Part shown: piece after piece, positions 33,925 to 45,786 of the stretch
Layout: each line of letters starts with the position of its first letter
Position numbering within the stretch: the first letter of the stretch is position 1
From: Pachyseris speciosa
Taxonomy: Eukaryota > Cnidaria > Anthozoa > Scleractinia > Pachyseridae
Assembly: GCA_016490735.1 (NCBI GenBank)
Contig: JAEMWC010000038.1
Span: 894,501-958,500 of the forward strand
Direction: 5' to 3'
Length of the DNA: 64,000 bases
Notes under the pieces: model-generated
The model's input: the letters and a program-made list of their open reading frames with translations, nothing else
Told to the model about the DNA's origin: nothing
Databases searched by the model: none
Program-made: the position numbers and the translations under genes

Positions 33925-35300
33925 TTACATTTGTATAGCGCAGACCTCTATGTAATACATAAAATATGAGCGGGAGACCTTTATGGGCAGTTAAAACAGC
34001 GAGCCGCAGGCGAGCCGTTTTAAAGCCCATAAAGGTCGGACGCGAATATTTTATGTTACTTGTGAAATGAAACAATAGATTGTGTTTGTTGTGTTTGTAA
34101 TGTTAATCAGTAGAGATCTGTATCAAAGTTAATGCATACTAATTAGCGGAGCAGGACACTTTTATGAAAGTTAATGATTTTTATTGGGGTTTAGAGAGGT
34201 ATACATGTGACTCAAATACTACCCGTAGATTGGTCGTTAGTCTTATTTATTATTAATAAATTTTACAAATGAATAAATTCATTTGCGCTTCACAATATTG
34301 TAAAAGTAAAATTATGTCAAAAAGTAACTAAAAACATAAGAAACCATTAAAAACTACAAACGTATACACAATCAAAGGCAACAATTGCCCAGTCATTAAA
34401 CTAGTTAAAAGATAAGACATGAATAAAAATCTATTTAAAAGCTAAATAATAAAAAAAACTGAGTTTTAACAGCAGCGTTAATAGTGTCCAATGTCTTTAC
34501 GTTGCGAATTGCTGAAGGTAATGCATTCCAAAGATAAGGTGAAGCTGACTAGAATGCACGATCGCCAAGGGTTGGACGGGGAACCGGTCTTAGTTCTAGG
34601 TAACTCAAGTAATAAAGAGTCGTTTGACCTAAGAGAGTATCTGGATTGCTTTTAATGCTAATTAAATCAATCAGATAATTAGGAGCTAGACCATATAAAC
34701 ACTTAAATGTCAAAAGCAGAATCTTAAACTTTATACGGTAACAAATCGGGAGCCAATGAATGTGAAAAAAGCAACGGTGTAACATAACAGTATCTTGGTG
34801 TTCCTGTGACCAACCGAGCTGCGGCATTCTGTATCCGTTGGAGTTTCATGATATGTGAATTCGGGAGGCCATGTAAAAGGCTGTTACAATAATCTACGCT
34901 ACTGGTTATAAAAGCTTGAACTAATGATTCGGTGGCTGGACGACTTAAATATTTCCTAATTCTACGTATGTTAGTAAGTTAATAGAAAGCAGATGAGCAA
35001 GTTCTGTTAATATGACTTAGCATACTCATTTTCGAATCCAACCAGGTTCCTAAGTTTCGAACTTCACATGATAGAGCAATTTCGGAGTCGCCAACCGATA
35101 AGATACTGACGTTACTGACTTTCTGAAGTTATTGTCGCGTTCCAATCAGAAGACATTCTGTCTTATCCGAATTCAGTTTTAACTTATTCGTATGCATCCA
35201 CTGACTGATATCAGCAATACATGATTCCATGGCAATTAAGGCAGCGGTTTCCTCCAAATCATTTCCTGGTCTAAACGCGATGTACAGAGTACTTCACACC
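33892..35300 (-). mobile_element. CR1/L2-like LINE, 5'-truncated
   Basis: On minus, the 3' end is a (ATT)n tail (plus-strand (AAT)n at 33892-33923), the usual microsatellite tail of this LINE group. Upstream in several broken frames: LYIAFRPGNDLEETAALIAM, SQWMHTNKLKLNSDKTECLL (RT thumb, just after where YxDD should be), then NSHIMKLQRIQNAAARLVTG and IHWLPICYRIKFKILLLTFK, CLYGLAPNYLIDLI, PRPTLGDRAF. Homology begins near 35300, just past the catalytic box, so the copy is 5'-truncated and dead. A hairpin repeat is nested in its 3' region. Confidence 0.8.
33955..34056. repeat. Hairpin repeat nested in LINE 3' region
   Basis: AGACCTTTATGGGC pairs with GCCCATAAAGGTC, with outer ACATAAAATAT/AATATTTTATGT pairing and a GCGAGCCGCAGGCGAGC loop. 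Similar in design to the hairpin at 21484-21632 but a different sequence. Confidence 0.6.
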
Positions 35301-37372
35301 ATGATTTGGAGAGTCATGAAAAAGTCTAACTCCTACTTCAGACGAACCTTTCTAATTTTGGCGCAGTCATGATGAGCTGGCTCTTAACCTTTTCACTGAG
35401 CAGTTTCAGAGATACGACACAATTTATTAGCACAAGAGTAGTCCAGGACTTTTTGGTTTTGGAGCCCTTGATTGCTCTATGCTCTGTCAGCGAATCGTTG
35501 GTCCTCTCACGTTTTAACCATTGCATATCATATAGAATAGTGAGATGAACTGCACAATCAGGATCAGGGGTCTTCCCATAAGAATTTCAATATAAATTGC
35601 ATTTTCTATAGCAATTCGGCAGGAATTAGTAGCAACCTCCTCAATAGCAACAGCAATTGAACGGGCTCCGAATTAACATGGGGACACTTAATGTGGTGGA
35701 AAAGCTGTTGACATGTGTATATCCTATACCGCTGTCAGTGGCGAACAGGATCGACTTGCGTATTAATTTTATAGGCGCCAGGAACTCTTTTGCCATTGTG
35801 GAGCTGTCTGAAAGAAAAAAAATCATTTTTGCTGCCACATTTATGGCATGCGACAGAAATAAGCTTGCGCGTCCCTCCTTTATTTCTGTGTCTGCATAAG
35901 TAATAGAAAGGGGCCCTTGGAAAAATGGATAGGAACGAAAATTAAATTATTCACCTTTTCAAACCATTTTTGAAAAGTTTGCTTAAGGCAATTTAATACT
36001 ATTGTATAAAGCATGTTGGTATATTTCACCAGATTTGCAGTGCTGAAGTGCTCACATGATTTTAAAGAGAAAGTTAAAAGAAACCCAGATCAGTAATTCT
36101 ATATCCAGACAGCTCTGTGGGCTTGATGTCACTGACTGAATCAGGAAGCTGGTGAAATAAAGTTTTCTCGTCCCTTTGAAGTGTTTATTTACACATAGCC
36201 AAAGAAGGGCTGTAAATAATTTGCCCAATTCCCACAGTTTGCGCTGACCATTTTTCCACCAGCATGGTTGGTTTTCGTGAAGAATGCGCGGTTCAGCCGA
36301 TGTGTTGTTCTCCTTGTTTTCGGTTTGGGGAAATAAACGGTGTTTGTAAAGTTCAGCCCTGACTTCTTCAGTCTTTGCCTTGCGCTTCGAGGCTTTTACC
36401 GTCAGCGTGGAATAAAATTGATGTTTTTTTGCCGCTGTGACTGTGGAGTTTGTTTGCTGTTCTCGTCCGTTTCTCCACAGTACGCGGTTCTTGAAAGCAA
36501 AGTCGAAGGCAGGATAATGGAAGACTGCAAAGGAAATAATTATTGCGGCTCTCTTGGCAACAGTTTATAGTCACGCTATCAGTTCGATGCGACTCGGATA
36601 GTTATTGGTACATTGTAATTTTCAAGCTTATTTTCACACTTTCTTTTCAAACGTAAACACAGGTGAACGCATCTTAAATACCTCATTTTTCCATTTCGTG
36701 GTTTCAGTAGCCGACAAAAAAGAGACAGAATTTTTTTGCCGCCATGTTTGTCTATCTAATTTAAAACCCGCGCCATCACGCTAATTACCGCTAAACGCGC
36801 GGAAACTGTGTCACCTTAAGTGACTTAAAATCCCCATCGGTTTTTAACGACACGGTTTTGTCTTCAGTCGTGATATATATTGAACGGATATCTTAAACTT
36901 GATTTCCGGGGCTAGGATGACTTCTAGTGTGTAAAGAAAATCAGAGGCGTGCGAAATGGGTTTTTTGTTAATTCTCAATCAGGGCCCCTGATTACTGGAG
37001 CCAGGATGAGTTCTAGTCTACGAAGAATTAAGAGAGGCGTGCGTGTTTTTTTGCAAAAATCTCAATCAGAGCCCATTTGTTCGAAAGCCGAGAACTTAAT
37101 TCAGGGTTCGCGTAAACGTTATTTTTTTTTTTCTCTTTTCACTTTTGGATAAAAGTTTCTTTTGCTGATTTTTGCTGCTCGGGATTTACGTGCCCTGATA
37201 TGAAATTTTGCAGAACATAATTGTGGTTACTGTTCAATCTTGGAGTAGGGTTAATCGGCTTTCGAACAGTAATGTGGCTTTTATTAGTTGGTGCGCTTTA
37301 CTAAATAAAGAAGTTTTGGACGAGAAAATGTTGACCTTTCTAACACCATGTTAACTGATTGAATGCTCGTAG

Positions 37373-37444
37373 GTACCTCAAAAACAACGAGCTGAAGGAT
37401 CTGCCTCAAGGAATCTTTGATCAGCATACTAACCTGAGATGGCT
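37373..37444 (+). CDS. LRR exon 2 of the LRR gene
   Basis: 72-nt exon between ATGCTCGTAG and GTAGGT. In phase 2 it codes YLKNNELKDLPQGIF then DQHTNLRWL, one full 24-residue LRR. Same phase and Leu-codon split as the exon at 24699, 12.6 kb upstream. Donor GTAGGT is weaker than the GTAAGT of the other exons but usable. Confidence 0.85.
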
Positions 37445-38217
37445 GTAGGTACAACTCTTATTCTTTTGTATTATAATTCAGCACTGTTCCTTAATTGACT
37501 TTGAAGTGAAGAGACGATGGAGACGGAATGTGAACTTGAATAGTTTTCAATGAAATGTTATCAGTATCATAAGAACACTATCAATAAATGAAAACTGGCT
37601 TTAACTGTGAACTAAAGATTTCATTAGATTATAAAAGTAAGTTACACAGTTTTATCACGTGACCGTCTTTGTAATTGCTTTAACATTGCTATTATAAAAA
37701 TATTTACCCTTCGGAAACAACAGGCACCATTCTTGCTTTTGTGAGTTGTTATTTATAGTTCGCGCTTGCGGAGAAACGCCAGATGTGCCTTTTGCGGATG
37801 AAATAGGACGACGAAAAATGAAGCCCATTTTAAATCTCGGGCTTTTTACTAGCCCGAGCAATGACTGACTATACCAGTGTGATTTTTTTGTGTCCGCAAG
37901 GTGATAAGGAATGTGGGCGATAACTCGACTTTCTTTTAATACACGACTGCGTCTTTATCCTTGGCATTTTCCTACTCTGGTTGCAGAAGGTAACATTTTA
38001 ACCGCATGTAACAGTCGAAAAGTCCTTGGTAACATGGAATCCTCTTATCCAGGAAGAAATTTTCAGATAAATTACCGAAAAGTTTCTTTAGTCTCAACTC
38101 ATTACAGTTACAATTACCGTCAAGAAATTAAGCAACATTTTGTTTCCGTAAAAATGTCTGCTTTAGCCTTTGTATCGATAAAATATGCGTCCGCGACGTT
38201 TTAATATCTGCCAGCCC

Positions 38218-38300
38218 TCTTAATACGGACACCTGGGATAATGCGGACACTTTGTCATGTCCCCTTGGTGTCCGTATTAACGGGGTTCCACTGTATAACC
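38218..38300. repeat. Decayed MITE end (GTCCGTATTAA type)
   Basis: CTTAATACGGACACC...GTGTCCGTATTAACGGGGTT is an imperfect inverted repeat ending in GGTTCCACTGTATA, an end seen in mariner-type MITEs. A related copy is at 40165-40345. Confidence 0.45.
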
Positions 38301-38404
38301 ACTTTGAAGTCTGAACGACTAATATGCTGAGAGAAGTGTCTATACGAATGTTTGCAAGTTTAACAGCGAGAGGAATACTTTGAACATGATTAAACTGAAC
38401 TCCA

Positions 38405-38463
38405 GTTGGGAGAGCACTGCACCGGCATTGCAGAGGTCGTGGGTTCGAATCCCGCTCAGAGCC
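38405..38463 (+). tRNA. tRNA-like sequence, unit 1, 5'-truncated
   Basis: Begins in the D-loop (GTTGGGAGAGC); the acceptor 5' strand and first half of the D-arm are missing, so the A box is incomplete. The anticodon stem is perfect here (CTGCA/TGCAG). Not functional as a tRNA. Confidence 0.7.
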
Positions 38464-38632
38464 TGAATTTTTTTCAGGTCTCTGTTCTAGTATTGTTGCG
38501 GCCGCACTTGCATTAATGACCGTCATCACTCAATTGCTACTTATGGACAAAATTAATTTCATTCTTTACTATACTTGGGCCAAGTATAACGTCCATATAA
38601 AGGGCTAACCCGCATACGACCGCTCTCATGTG

Positions 38633-38705
38633 GCTTTGATAGCTCAGTTGGGAGAGCACTGCACCGGCATCGCAGAGGTCGTGGGTTCGAATCCCGCTCA
38701 GAGCC
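38633..38705 (+). tRNA. tRNA-like gene, unit 2 (Ala-GGC-like anticodon, atypical)
   Basis: Acceptor GCTTTGA/TCAGAGC pairs fully (one T-G), D-arm GCTC/GAGC, T-arm GTGGG/CCCGC with TTCGAAT loop. Loop CCGGCAT puts GGC at 34-36 but has C instead of the universal U33, the base pair at 31-39 is A-C, and the discriminator is C. A and B boxes are intact. Probably a tRNA-derived repeat head, not a translating tRNA. Confidence 0.65.
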
Positions 38706-38874
38706 TGAATTTTTTTCAGGTCTCTGTTCTAGTAGTGTTGCGGCCGCACTTGCATTAATGACCGTCATCACTCAATTGCTACTTATGGACAAAATTAATT
38801 TCATTCTTTACTATACTTGGGCCAAGTATAACGTCCATATAAAGGGCTAACCCGCATACGACCGCTCTCATGTG

Positions 38875-38947
38875 GCTTTGATAGCTCAGTTGGGAGAGCA
38901 CTGCACCGGCATCGCAGAGGTCGTGGGTTCGAATCCCGCTCAGAGCC
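38875..38947 (+). tRNA. tRNA-like gene, unit 3
   Basis: Same sequence as the one at 38633 as far as I can read, 242 bp downstream. Confidence 0.65.
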
Positions 38948-39116
38948 TGAATTTTTTTCAGGTCTCTGTTCTAGTAGTGTTGCGGCCGCACTTGCATTAA
39001 TGACCGTCATCACTCAATTGCTACTTATGGACAAAATTAATTTCATTCTTTACTATACTTGGGCCAAGTATAACGTCCATATAAAGGGCTAACCCGCATA
39101 CGACCGCTCTCATGTG

Positions 39117-39189
39117 GCTTTGATAGCTCAGTTGGGAGAGCACTGCACCGGCATCGCAGAGGTCGTGGGTTCGAATCCCGCTCAGAGCC
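39117..39189 (+). tRNA. tRNA-like gene, unit 4
   Basis: Same sequence as the units at 38633 and 38875; followed by GCCTGAATTTTTTTCAGG hairpin and the array end. Confidence 0.65.
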
Positions 39190-40164
39190 TGAATTTTTTT
39201 CAGGTCTCTGTTCTAGTAGTGTTGCGGCCGCACTTGCATTAATGACCGTCTGAACTCCATATGTTTTGAATTAGACCGCCGTGTTTCCCCCTCACGGCTC
39301 CGTACTAATCTAATTTTGAGTGGTACATTGAATAACTCAAGTACGGGATATCATACACCCCCGGTAGTTTATTTACTATTTTTCCACAATATCTCAATTT
39401 CTGGACATTAGTTTTTGAATGATAAGCGATTTTAGTTTTTACTTGCGTGAAGTGATACTGACCGCAAATACCTTACTCTCTTTCTTATGTTTCAAATGAC
39501 GTATTTGTAAACAGATTATTTTTTCTCCACACATTACACCGAGACACCATTAACGTCTATGCGAAAAAATCCTACATCGCTTGATGAGCGTTCCCTTTCT
39601 CAAACACTTAGCAGAAATATTCATCGAAGCGAAAGCAAGTGTGCTTAGTTTTTTGCAATACATAACCTATTTTTACCTCATTAGCTATGCTGAACCTCAG
39701 TGGTCTAGAGGTCATTGTTACTGTCCCTAATGTAAACAACCCGGGTTCAACTTCTACTAGTGGCACCTATCGCGAGCTTTTTTCTTCTTCTTTCATAAAT
39801 AATTTTTACAAGTGTTATTATTATTGTTCTCAATGGTTGAGCTGTAAAGCAATTATGTAATTTTAAAGGGAGATACGGTTGATCTGATAAGGGTCTACGG
39901 AGTTACACTGCAAAGAAATAGACTTCAACACAAGCTAAGCGCAATGCGTCTGATGTAAGAAAGACTTCTCTCTATTCTTTTGTTTAGCGCTCAATTAGGG
40001 ATACAATACTGTTTTTTGCAAGCCCGAGTTTAGGCTAATTGTAGCCTCTTGTTTGATTTCAAAGTCTACCAACCGAGGATCGGTAGATATACATGTGTGA
40101 AAGTAAAGCACCACAATACAAGTATCAAATACTGAAATTGACAGTGCGCAGATAACCAATGTCC

Positions 40165-40345
40165 GTAAAGCGTTTGTCACTCGGGACACAGACAACTTGT
40201 TCGTTGTCCGTATTGACCGATATCCGTATTAAGCGTGTTAATTTTATAGAAAATATGTGAGGTTTTCGTCGGGACAAATGAGACTGTAAGTAGTATCCAA
40301 GCGTCCGTATCAAGCGAGTGTCCGTAGAGCGGGGCTCCGTTGTAA
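40165..40345. repeat. Mariner-type MITE relic (GTCCGTATT motifs)
   Basis: TGTCCGTATTGACCGATATCC, GTCCGTATCAAGCGAGTGTCC and GTAGAGCGGGGCTCCGTTGTA recur in the pattern of a widespread cnidarian MITE (family memory). No intact ends. Confidence 0.45.
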
Positions 40346-40489
40346 TAAGATAAAATTCCAATTCAAGTAAAAAACGTAGGAAGAAAAAATAGCCAAGAGA
40401 AACCCAGGGACCGGACACGCAGTTGTATAACCACCAAGTGAGTGTTCGCAATACTAACAGGAATTGTTTTACTGAGTAAGGGGGTGATT

Positions 40490-40850
40490 ACATGGCGAAT
40501 TTCAGCCCGGTGGAGCGGGCTGAAATACTGTTGCGATTACATTACAAATTTCAACCCGGGATGAAATCTTGCAGCCGTTTTGTTGCCTAGAAAACGTCTT
40601 CACTGCTCATGCTCACGTTGCCTTTTCAGCCCGGGCTGAAATTCCATTTCGATGACATGGACTTTTTGCGGATTTTTCAGCCCGTTTGCCCGGGCAGAAA
40701 ATCCTAGCCCGGTTTCACAAATCGGGCTAGGATTTTCAGCCCGGGCTAAAACCTTCTCCATGTAATCACCACTTTCATTTCAAGAGGGTTTCTTTCAGAA
40801 CAATGGCTGAAATCTCAGCTCGGGCTGAAAATCGCCATGTAATCACTCCC
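40490..40850. mobile_element. PIF/Harbinger-type MITE (TAA duplication)
   Basis: Ends GGGGGTGATTACATGGCGAA and (reversed) GGGAGTGATTACATGGCGAT, flanked by TAA (40487-40489, 40851-40853). The interior is built from many copies of the palindrome CAGCCCGGGCTGAAA, so the single strand would fold extensively. TWA duplications are typical of PIF/Harbinger (established). Confidence 0.75.
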
Positions 40851-41047
40851 TAACCACAGTAAGCGAATAATTGACCACATATCAAGATGGCGTATAACGG
40901 GTTAACGGCTTTCAGTGGGCCTTAGTCAAGAAGCCCACTCTCTTTGAACCTGCGTAGGTAGCAATGGCAAAGGAATCATGACATTGTACTATCATGGGAT
41001 AAATGTTGCTGTTCTATTAAGTTAACTAACAGGCTGTCTATGTATAA

Positions 41048-41602
41048 ACCAACCACTCAATTTCGCATAACTGAAAGACTTAGAATTAGAATAAAAACAG
41101 AATTGGTTCGAATCAAAATGGTTTTTCGGTGGAGTTAGGAACCATAAAATATTTTGCCTGGTCAGCGCCTATCGCAACATTTACGAAAAGCATAAAATTA
41201 GCATTTTTCGTGGCGCTGTGAAATATTTGATTCATATCATCCAGTAATGAATCTTACGTCAATTCACTTATTAACGTTTGCATCTTTCCGAGAAACTAAC
41301 AGACTTTCTCTTGATTTACGTTTCAAGACGAAGTCAAGCATATTACTAAACACTGTCAATCGCTTTCGAACGATGGCCGGAAATGGCCTTGCTTCAAGGG
41401 CTAGTTTTGAAAGTTTGGGACCTCGTTGAACACTCTAGTCTACATAGCCGAAAAGTATAGTCCTTTCTCGGCGAAAATATGCAAATAGCCTTGTGCATTT
41501 TCAGTATTTCTTAAGTTATGGCCGTTTGTACCAACACATGTACGAGCATTTGCGACTTTGACGCCTACAACAAAATCGACATATCCCGGGCAGATTTTAT
41601 CG
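41048..41602 (+). repeat. Inverted repeat, left arm (about 0.55 kb)
   Basis: Matches 45206-45786 in reverse, e.g. TTACGTCAATTCACTTATTA, GAAACTAACAGACTTTCTC, CCGGAAATGGCC. Clearly diverged (roughly one change every 8-12 bases by eye). ORF 41247-41429 is not conserved in the other arm. Confidence 0.75.
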
Positions 41603-42770
41603 CAGCGAGCTGAAAATCACTAAATTATTGAAATCAGGTCAGTTGGGGTACTGGAAAAGAGTGAGTTGCCATGGGAAGCGAAATTTTGACAGCCGTAGGT
41701 GTGTTGCCTTTAGAACTATCAGCCTATCAAGTTTCAATGGTCTCTGCTGAAAATTGACCAAGCTAGCTCTATTTGTATACTTGCCGATGATGTCATATTG
41801 GGTTGATACTATGACGTTATAAGTCATCTCATTTGCATATTTTACACATTTTTGAATCTTAAATATCTCCGAAACCAATGCAGATAATTACAATCGAAAA
41901 CAGGGTGTTTTTAATCATTCCTGAAATTCTATGTGATAAACTTAAAAAATCAAGAGGTATAAATTTGATCATAGTAGCACTATAAAGGCTTTCAGAAACA
42001 CATTGTAAACACAGCAGCAGTCACGTTGGTCTGTCAATTCCTTCTTTTACGTGCATGAAAATTAAAACAAAAACGATTTGCCCCGAAAGTTGTCTTTGCT
42101 CTGGAAGTCAATTCAAACATCCGAATTAAACCAAGAAATGTTATAGTCTGCGGGTATATTTAAAAGTTAAGTGGTTAATTTACCAGACAACACTGACAAT
42201 TTGCATGTCAATTTGTATAATTATCCTGGTCAATAAAAAGGGTAAAACGTTCAAGTAACATATCCGATCAATGGTTTAGTCAGTTAAAGAATGCTGGAAA
42301 CTACCCTCTGAAGGCTGGAAATACTATTTCAGGGATCATATATTTCAAAATCTCCCGCGGAAACAAGCCCCAGACACCCTCAGAAACTCGCGCCTTAGGT
42401 GCCCGTGATGTACACCCCTCCCCCCCCCCCACCTCCCCCAATAAATTTTGCCCTTTTACGGCACTGCCTCAAGTTGTTCCGAAGAAAGGTCATATTGCAA
42501 ACCCGACTGTTCAGGATTAACTCATATTCTTTTTTATTACTTCTACATTTTCAACCCGGATGCAGACACGCTACAGAATGATCCGCCCCTGGTCTCAAAT
42601 AAACACTTGTTTTACATTGCTTTCCCTCGAGATTATGGGCCTGTTCTTAAACTGGGAAGCGGATTTACTCGTGAGGTTTGTAAGCGGGCCTCTGAGAAAT
42701 CAGCATCACACGGGTACTCCACCTTTGAGAGATCTACATATGGAGTCATTTCTTTAAAATGTAAGCCTTG

Positions 42771-45007
42771 AAAACACGATTTTCTCTTTAATACAAAATC
42801 TGGATAGTTAATTGTTTGATTCACGAAGAAACCCAGCTCTGAAAAGATCGTTTCAATAGAACTAACCCCATTTATTTACATATACAAAACAGGAACATTT
42901 TGAGGCCAGTTTTCAATATCATCTTCAAAGAGATCAACCTCGTTCCCAGGGTCTCTCCTCTTCCCGCTCCCTGGAGCGAGTGAGAAGAAACCCTGGTTGG
43001 GTGTGGTCACGTGAGTCTGAGACAATTGAGGACGTTAGGGAGGGGTCCTTATATCTCAATATTTTGTCACCGTTCCTTTTGTCACAATCCAAGCGAGGCT
43101 TTCGTGTTCTCTACTCGCTGACAATTTTATGGAGTCTGCCGATCGACTGGGTTCTGGGAAAGTCATCGGTTTCAAAACAACTCTCATCCGTTGGAACTAA
43201 AAAGCTTATTTCTATGATATTCAAACAGCTTTCGATCACCATCGTTGGTTTAGTATCGCAAGGCGAGCATGGAGTAATGCGAAACGCAACCGCAAGTTAG
43301 TGTCTTATCTGATAAGGATAGCGTGTTCCCGACCCGGCTGAGACGACATATGAGAAAGATATAAGAATCCTAATATGCTCATGAACTCTTCATGGTTGCT
43401 GTGTAAAAGTTTCCCTTTTATTCGTTAACACATTGGTTTTGACGCATCCGATTTCATGCTGTAACAAATCAACGTGGTGTGGTACATATGAGAAGAATGA
43501 TAATCGTTTCCTGTGAAAAGCGCCTCAGAAGATTCTCACGGTCAAAGATTTTGGATCTTCGACAGCCTCTGAAAAATATAGCTCATTTATTTCTTCTTCT
43601 TCCGAGCCGCTGCACATCGAGCAAAATATAAATTTCGAACAAACTTCAGCTGACAAAATGCTCGTTACGTTTACCACTGTGCAAATGAGCGACTGTTTTA
43701 TTTCGTAGTATGCATTATTTTGGCGTCTGTGGTGCTGCGTCGGTGAAGTTTGGCTTACCAACGGAGAACTGATCATTTGGCCGTCTTTTGACCGACTTAG
43801 CTTCGTGTATGTTTTCAGCGGGTTAACATGATGATTCAGAGGATGTTAGTGCTTTGTATTTTAGTTATTTTGACCTCAAAGGTCATTTTTTGGGTTATCA
43901 ACGCCTGTTTGTTGGAACCCGTGTTGTTTCTGTTTAGCGACTGTGGTTTTCACGTCCTTCGAGGCGTTTGGTTTGGCTCATTTCAGTTCGTCCGTTGACC
44001 GTACAGCCAGTCTTGTTATCTTAAGTTTGCAAGGATAGCGTTTTTAGCCGTGTGATTATCTTGCAATATTTATATTGCCGGGCCCGGCAGCAAGACCAAG
44101 ATGTTCAGTCTTCCTATCACGGCTATCTGTCTTTTGATCCTTTCTTTAGCACTGTAGCTTCTAAAAGAGCTACACAGCAGAAATTGATCACTTAGCTTTG
44201 GTTACGGCTGTGTTTTTGTCTGTGATCGTTTCGCTCCGCTCTGTAACTGCGGTTCTTAGTAGTTTCCTCCTTTTGTTAATGCCAGTTTATTGGCTGTGTT
44301 TTGAGTACGCCATGAAATGACAGGCAAGACCATGGTTTCGATCCTCCCTTGTGGATCTCGTCAGTTGCCGGGAATGGCTTGATTAGAGTTGCTCTTTAGG
44401 CAACGTCGTTCTTTTATCAGGATTTATCCCACTTGACATGGTCCGTGCTTCGCGGATAACAGTGCTCACACGCTTCGATGGCTTTCCTTACATTTCCGTT
44501 CTCCCCTGGGCTCAGTAGAGACAACTTTCACACTAATCCGCCCCTCCCTCGACTTGTTTATTTGTAATCTCCCAGATTCTGGGAGACACGTGACCAGACC
44601 CAGCCAGGGTCTCTTCTCTCTCGCTCCAGGGGACGGGAAGAGGAGAGACCCTGGGAACGAGGTTGCAAAGAGATTTGTTGGGGTTGGTATAGAGTTCGAT
44701 CATCTTCCGAAACATTTATTTGGTTTCAAATGTCCTCCTATGTGTGAGCTCTTTCTGATTTCCGCACTCCAGGTTCTAGATTCCTGCATTCCAATTTCGG
44801 GTTCTGAATTCCGAATTCCGTATTCCGTATTCCATATTCTTTCTTTCCTCGTTTCAGTAAACCCCTCGTGTTCCAACGATCTAAATGTGTCAGTTTCTTC
44901 AAAATATCTAAGCCTTCTAATCACGGTTTTCTCCTTAATACAAGATTTGGATAGTTAACTGACTGATTCACGAAGAAACCCGGCTCTAAAATGATGTTTC
45001 GATGGAA
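42771..45007. repeat. 87-bp direct repeats and an inverted MITE pair between the 0.55-kb arms
   Basis: The segment around ATAGTTAATTGTTTGATTCA at 42771-42858 recurs at 44919-45007. Just inside each lies a hairpin MITE with CCTCGTTCCCAGGGTCTCTC: 42938-43015 and, inverted, 44575-44668. The 43.0-44.5 kb interior has no recognisable gene. ATTCC-rich low-complexity DNA lies at about 44803-44838. Confidence 0.55.
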
Positions 45008-45205
45008 TATTTATCACAAAAATGTGGCCGTGGAATCGAGATTCAGGTTCGCTTACAAGAAACTCGATAAAAGCCGTTTCATTCTCAGGTTTCGAGAGCA
45101 ATAAACACCTATTTACCGGAACTACTGCTCGATTCAGTCATTGAAAGTCTTGGAAAATGGCTGATGGTGAAAATAAACCCCAGTTGGGAGGCAGGTAAGC
45201 TGTAC

Positions 45206-45786
45206 TTATGATGAAATCTGCCCGAGATATGTCAATTTTGTTGTAGGCGTCAAAGTCGTAACTGCTCGTACATGTGTTTTTACAAACGGTCATAACTTTA
45301 GAAATACTGAAAACGTACAGGGGATTTTGCATATTTTTTGTCAATAAAGGACTACACTTTTGGGCTGTGTAGACTAGAGTGTTCAACGAGGCCCCAAACT
45401 TTCAAAACAATAGCTCTTGAACTGAGAGAGGCCATTTCCGGCCATCGTTCGACAGCGATTGATAGTGTTTAGTAATATGCTTGATTTCGTCTTGAAACAT
45501 AAATCAAGAGAAAATCTTTTAGTTTCTCGCACAACTGCAAACGTTAATAAGTGAATTGACGTAAGATCATTGCTGAATGATGCGAATCAAATATTTTACA
45601 GCGCCACGAAAAATGCCAATTTTATGCTTTTAGTAGACGTTGCGACGGGCGCTGACCGGGCGAAATATTTTATGGTTCTTAACTCCACCAAAAAACCGTT
45701 TCGATTCGAACCAAATCTGTTTTTATTCTAACCTTGATAAAGTCTTTCAGTTACCAGAGTATCAGGCGAAATTGAGTGGATGGTTT
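45206..45786 (-). repeat. Inverted repeat, right arm
   Basis: Reverse partner of 41048-41602, ending CGAAATTGAGTGGATGGTT. The 3.6 kb between the arms contains the direct repeats and MITE pair. Confidence 0.75.

Larger units (their letters stand above)
38405..39249 (+). repeat. Tandem array of 242-bp tRNA-like units (about 3.5 copies) with flanking target duplication
   Basis: Units repeat with an exact 242-bp period (tRNA-like starts 38633, 38875, 39117). The last three appear identical; the first, partial unit differs at a few bases (GCATTGCAG for GCATCGCAG, AGTATTG for AGTAGTG). The array is flanked by the 10-bp direct repeat CTGAACTCCA (38395-38404 and 39250-39259), a target duplication. 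It starts inside a tRNA D-loop and ends at AATGACCGTC, 73 bases plus 46 into a unit, so it is not a whole number of units. Each unit also has the palindrome TATACTTGGGCCAAGTATA. I found no CTGANGA...GAAA hammerhead core on either strand. Confidence 0.85.

Noticed and set aside
35280..35310. Microdeletion removing the LINE YADD box
   Set aside because: Sequence upstream shows no RT homology, so plain 5' truncation explains it.
38128..39013. Minus-strand ORFs reading ERDSNPRPLRCRCSALPT
   Set aside because: Antisense translation of the tRNA-like units; repeated with the 242-bp period and not a protein.
38405..39249. Hammerhead ribozyme in the tRNA array
   Set aside because: The array ends after GTC, a possible cleavage triplet, but no CTGANGA with a matching GAAA and stems was found. 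GTGATGA on minus lacks the required C.
39690..39775. tRNA-like A/B boxes (AGTGGTCTAGAGG, GGGTTCAACTTC)
   Set aside because: No cloverleaf could be folded and no repeat partner is in the window; left out as a feature.
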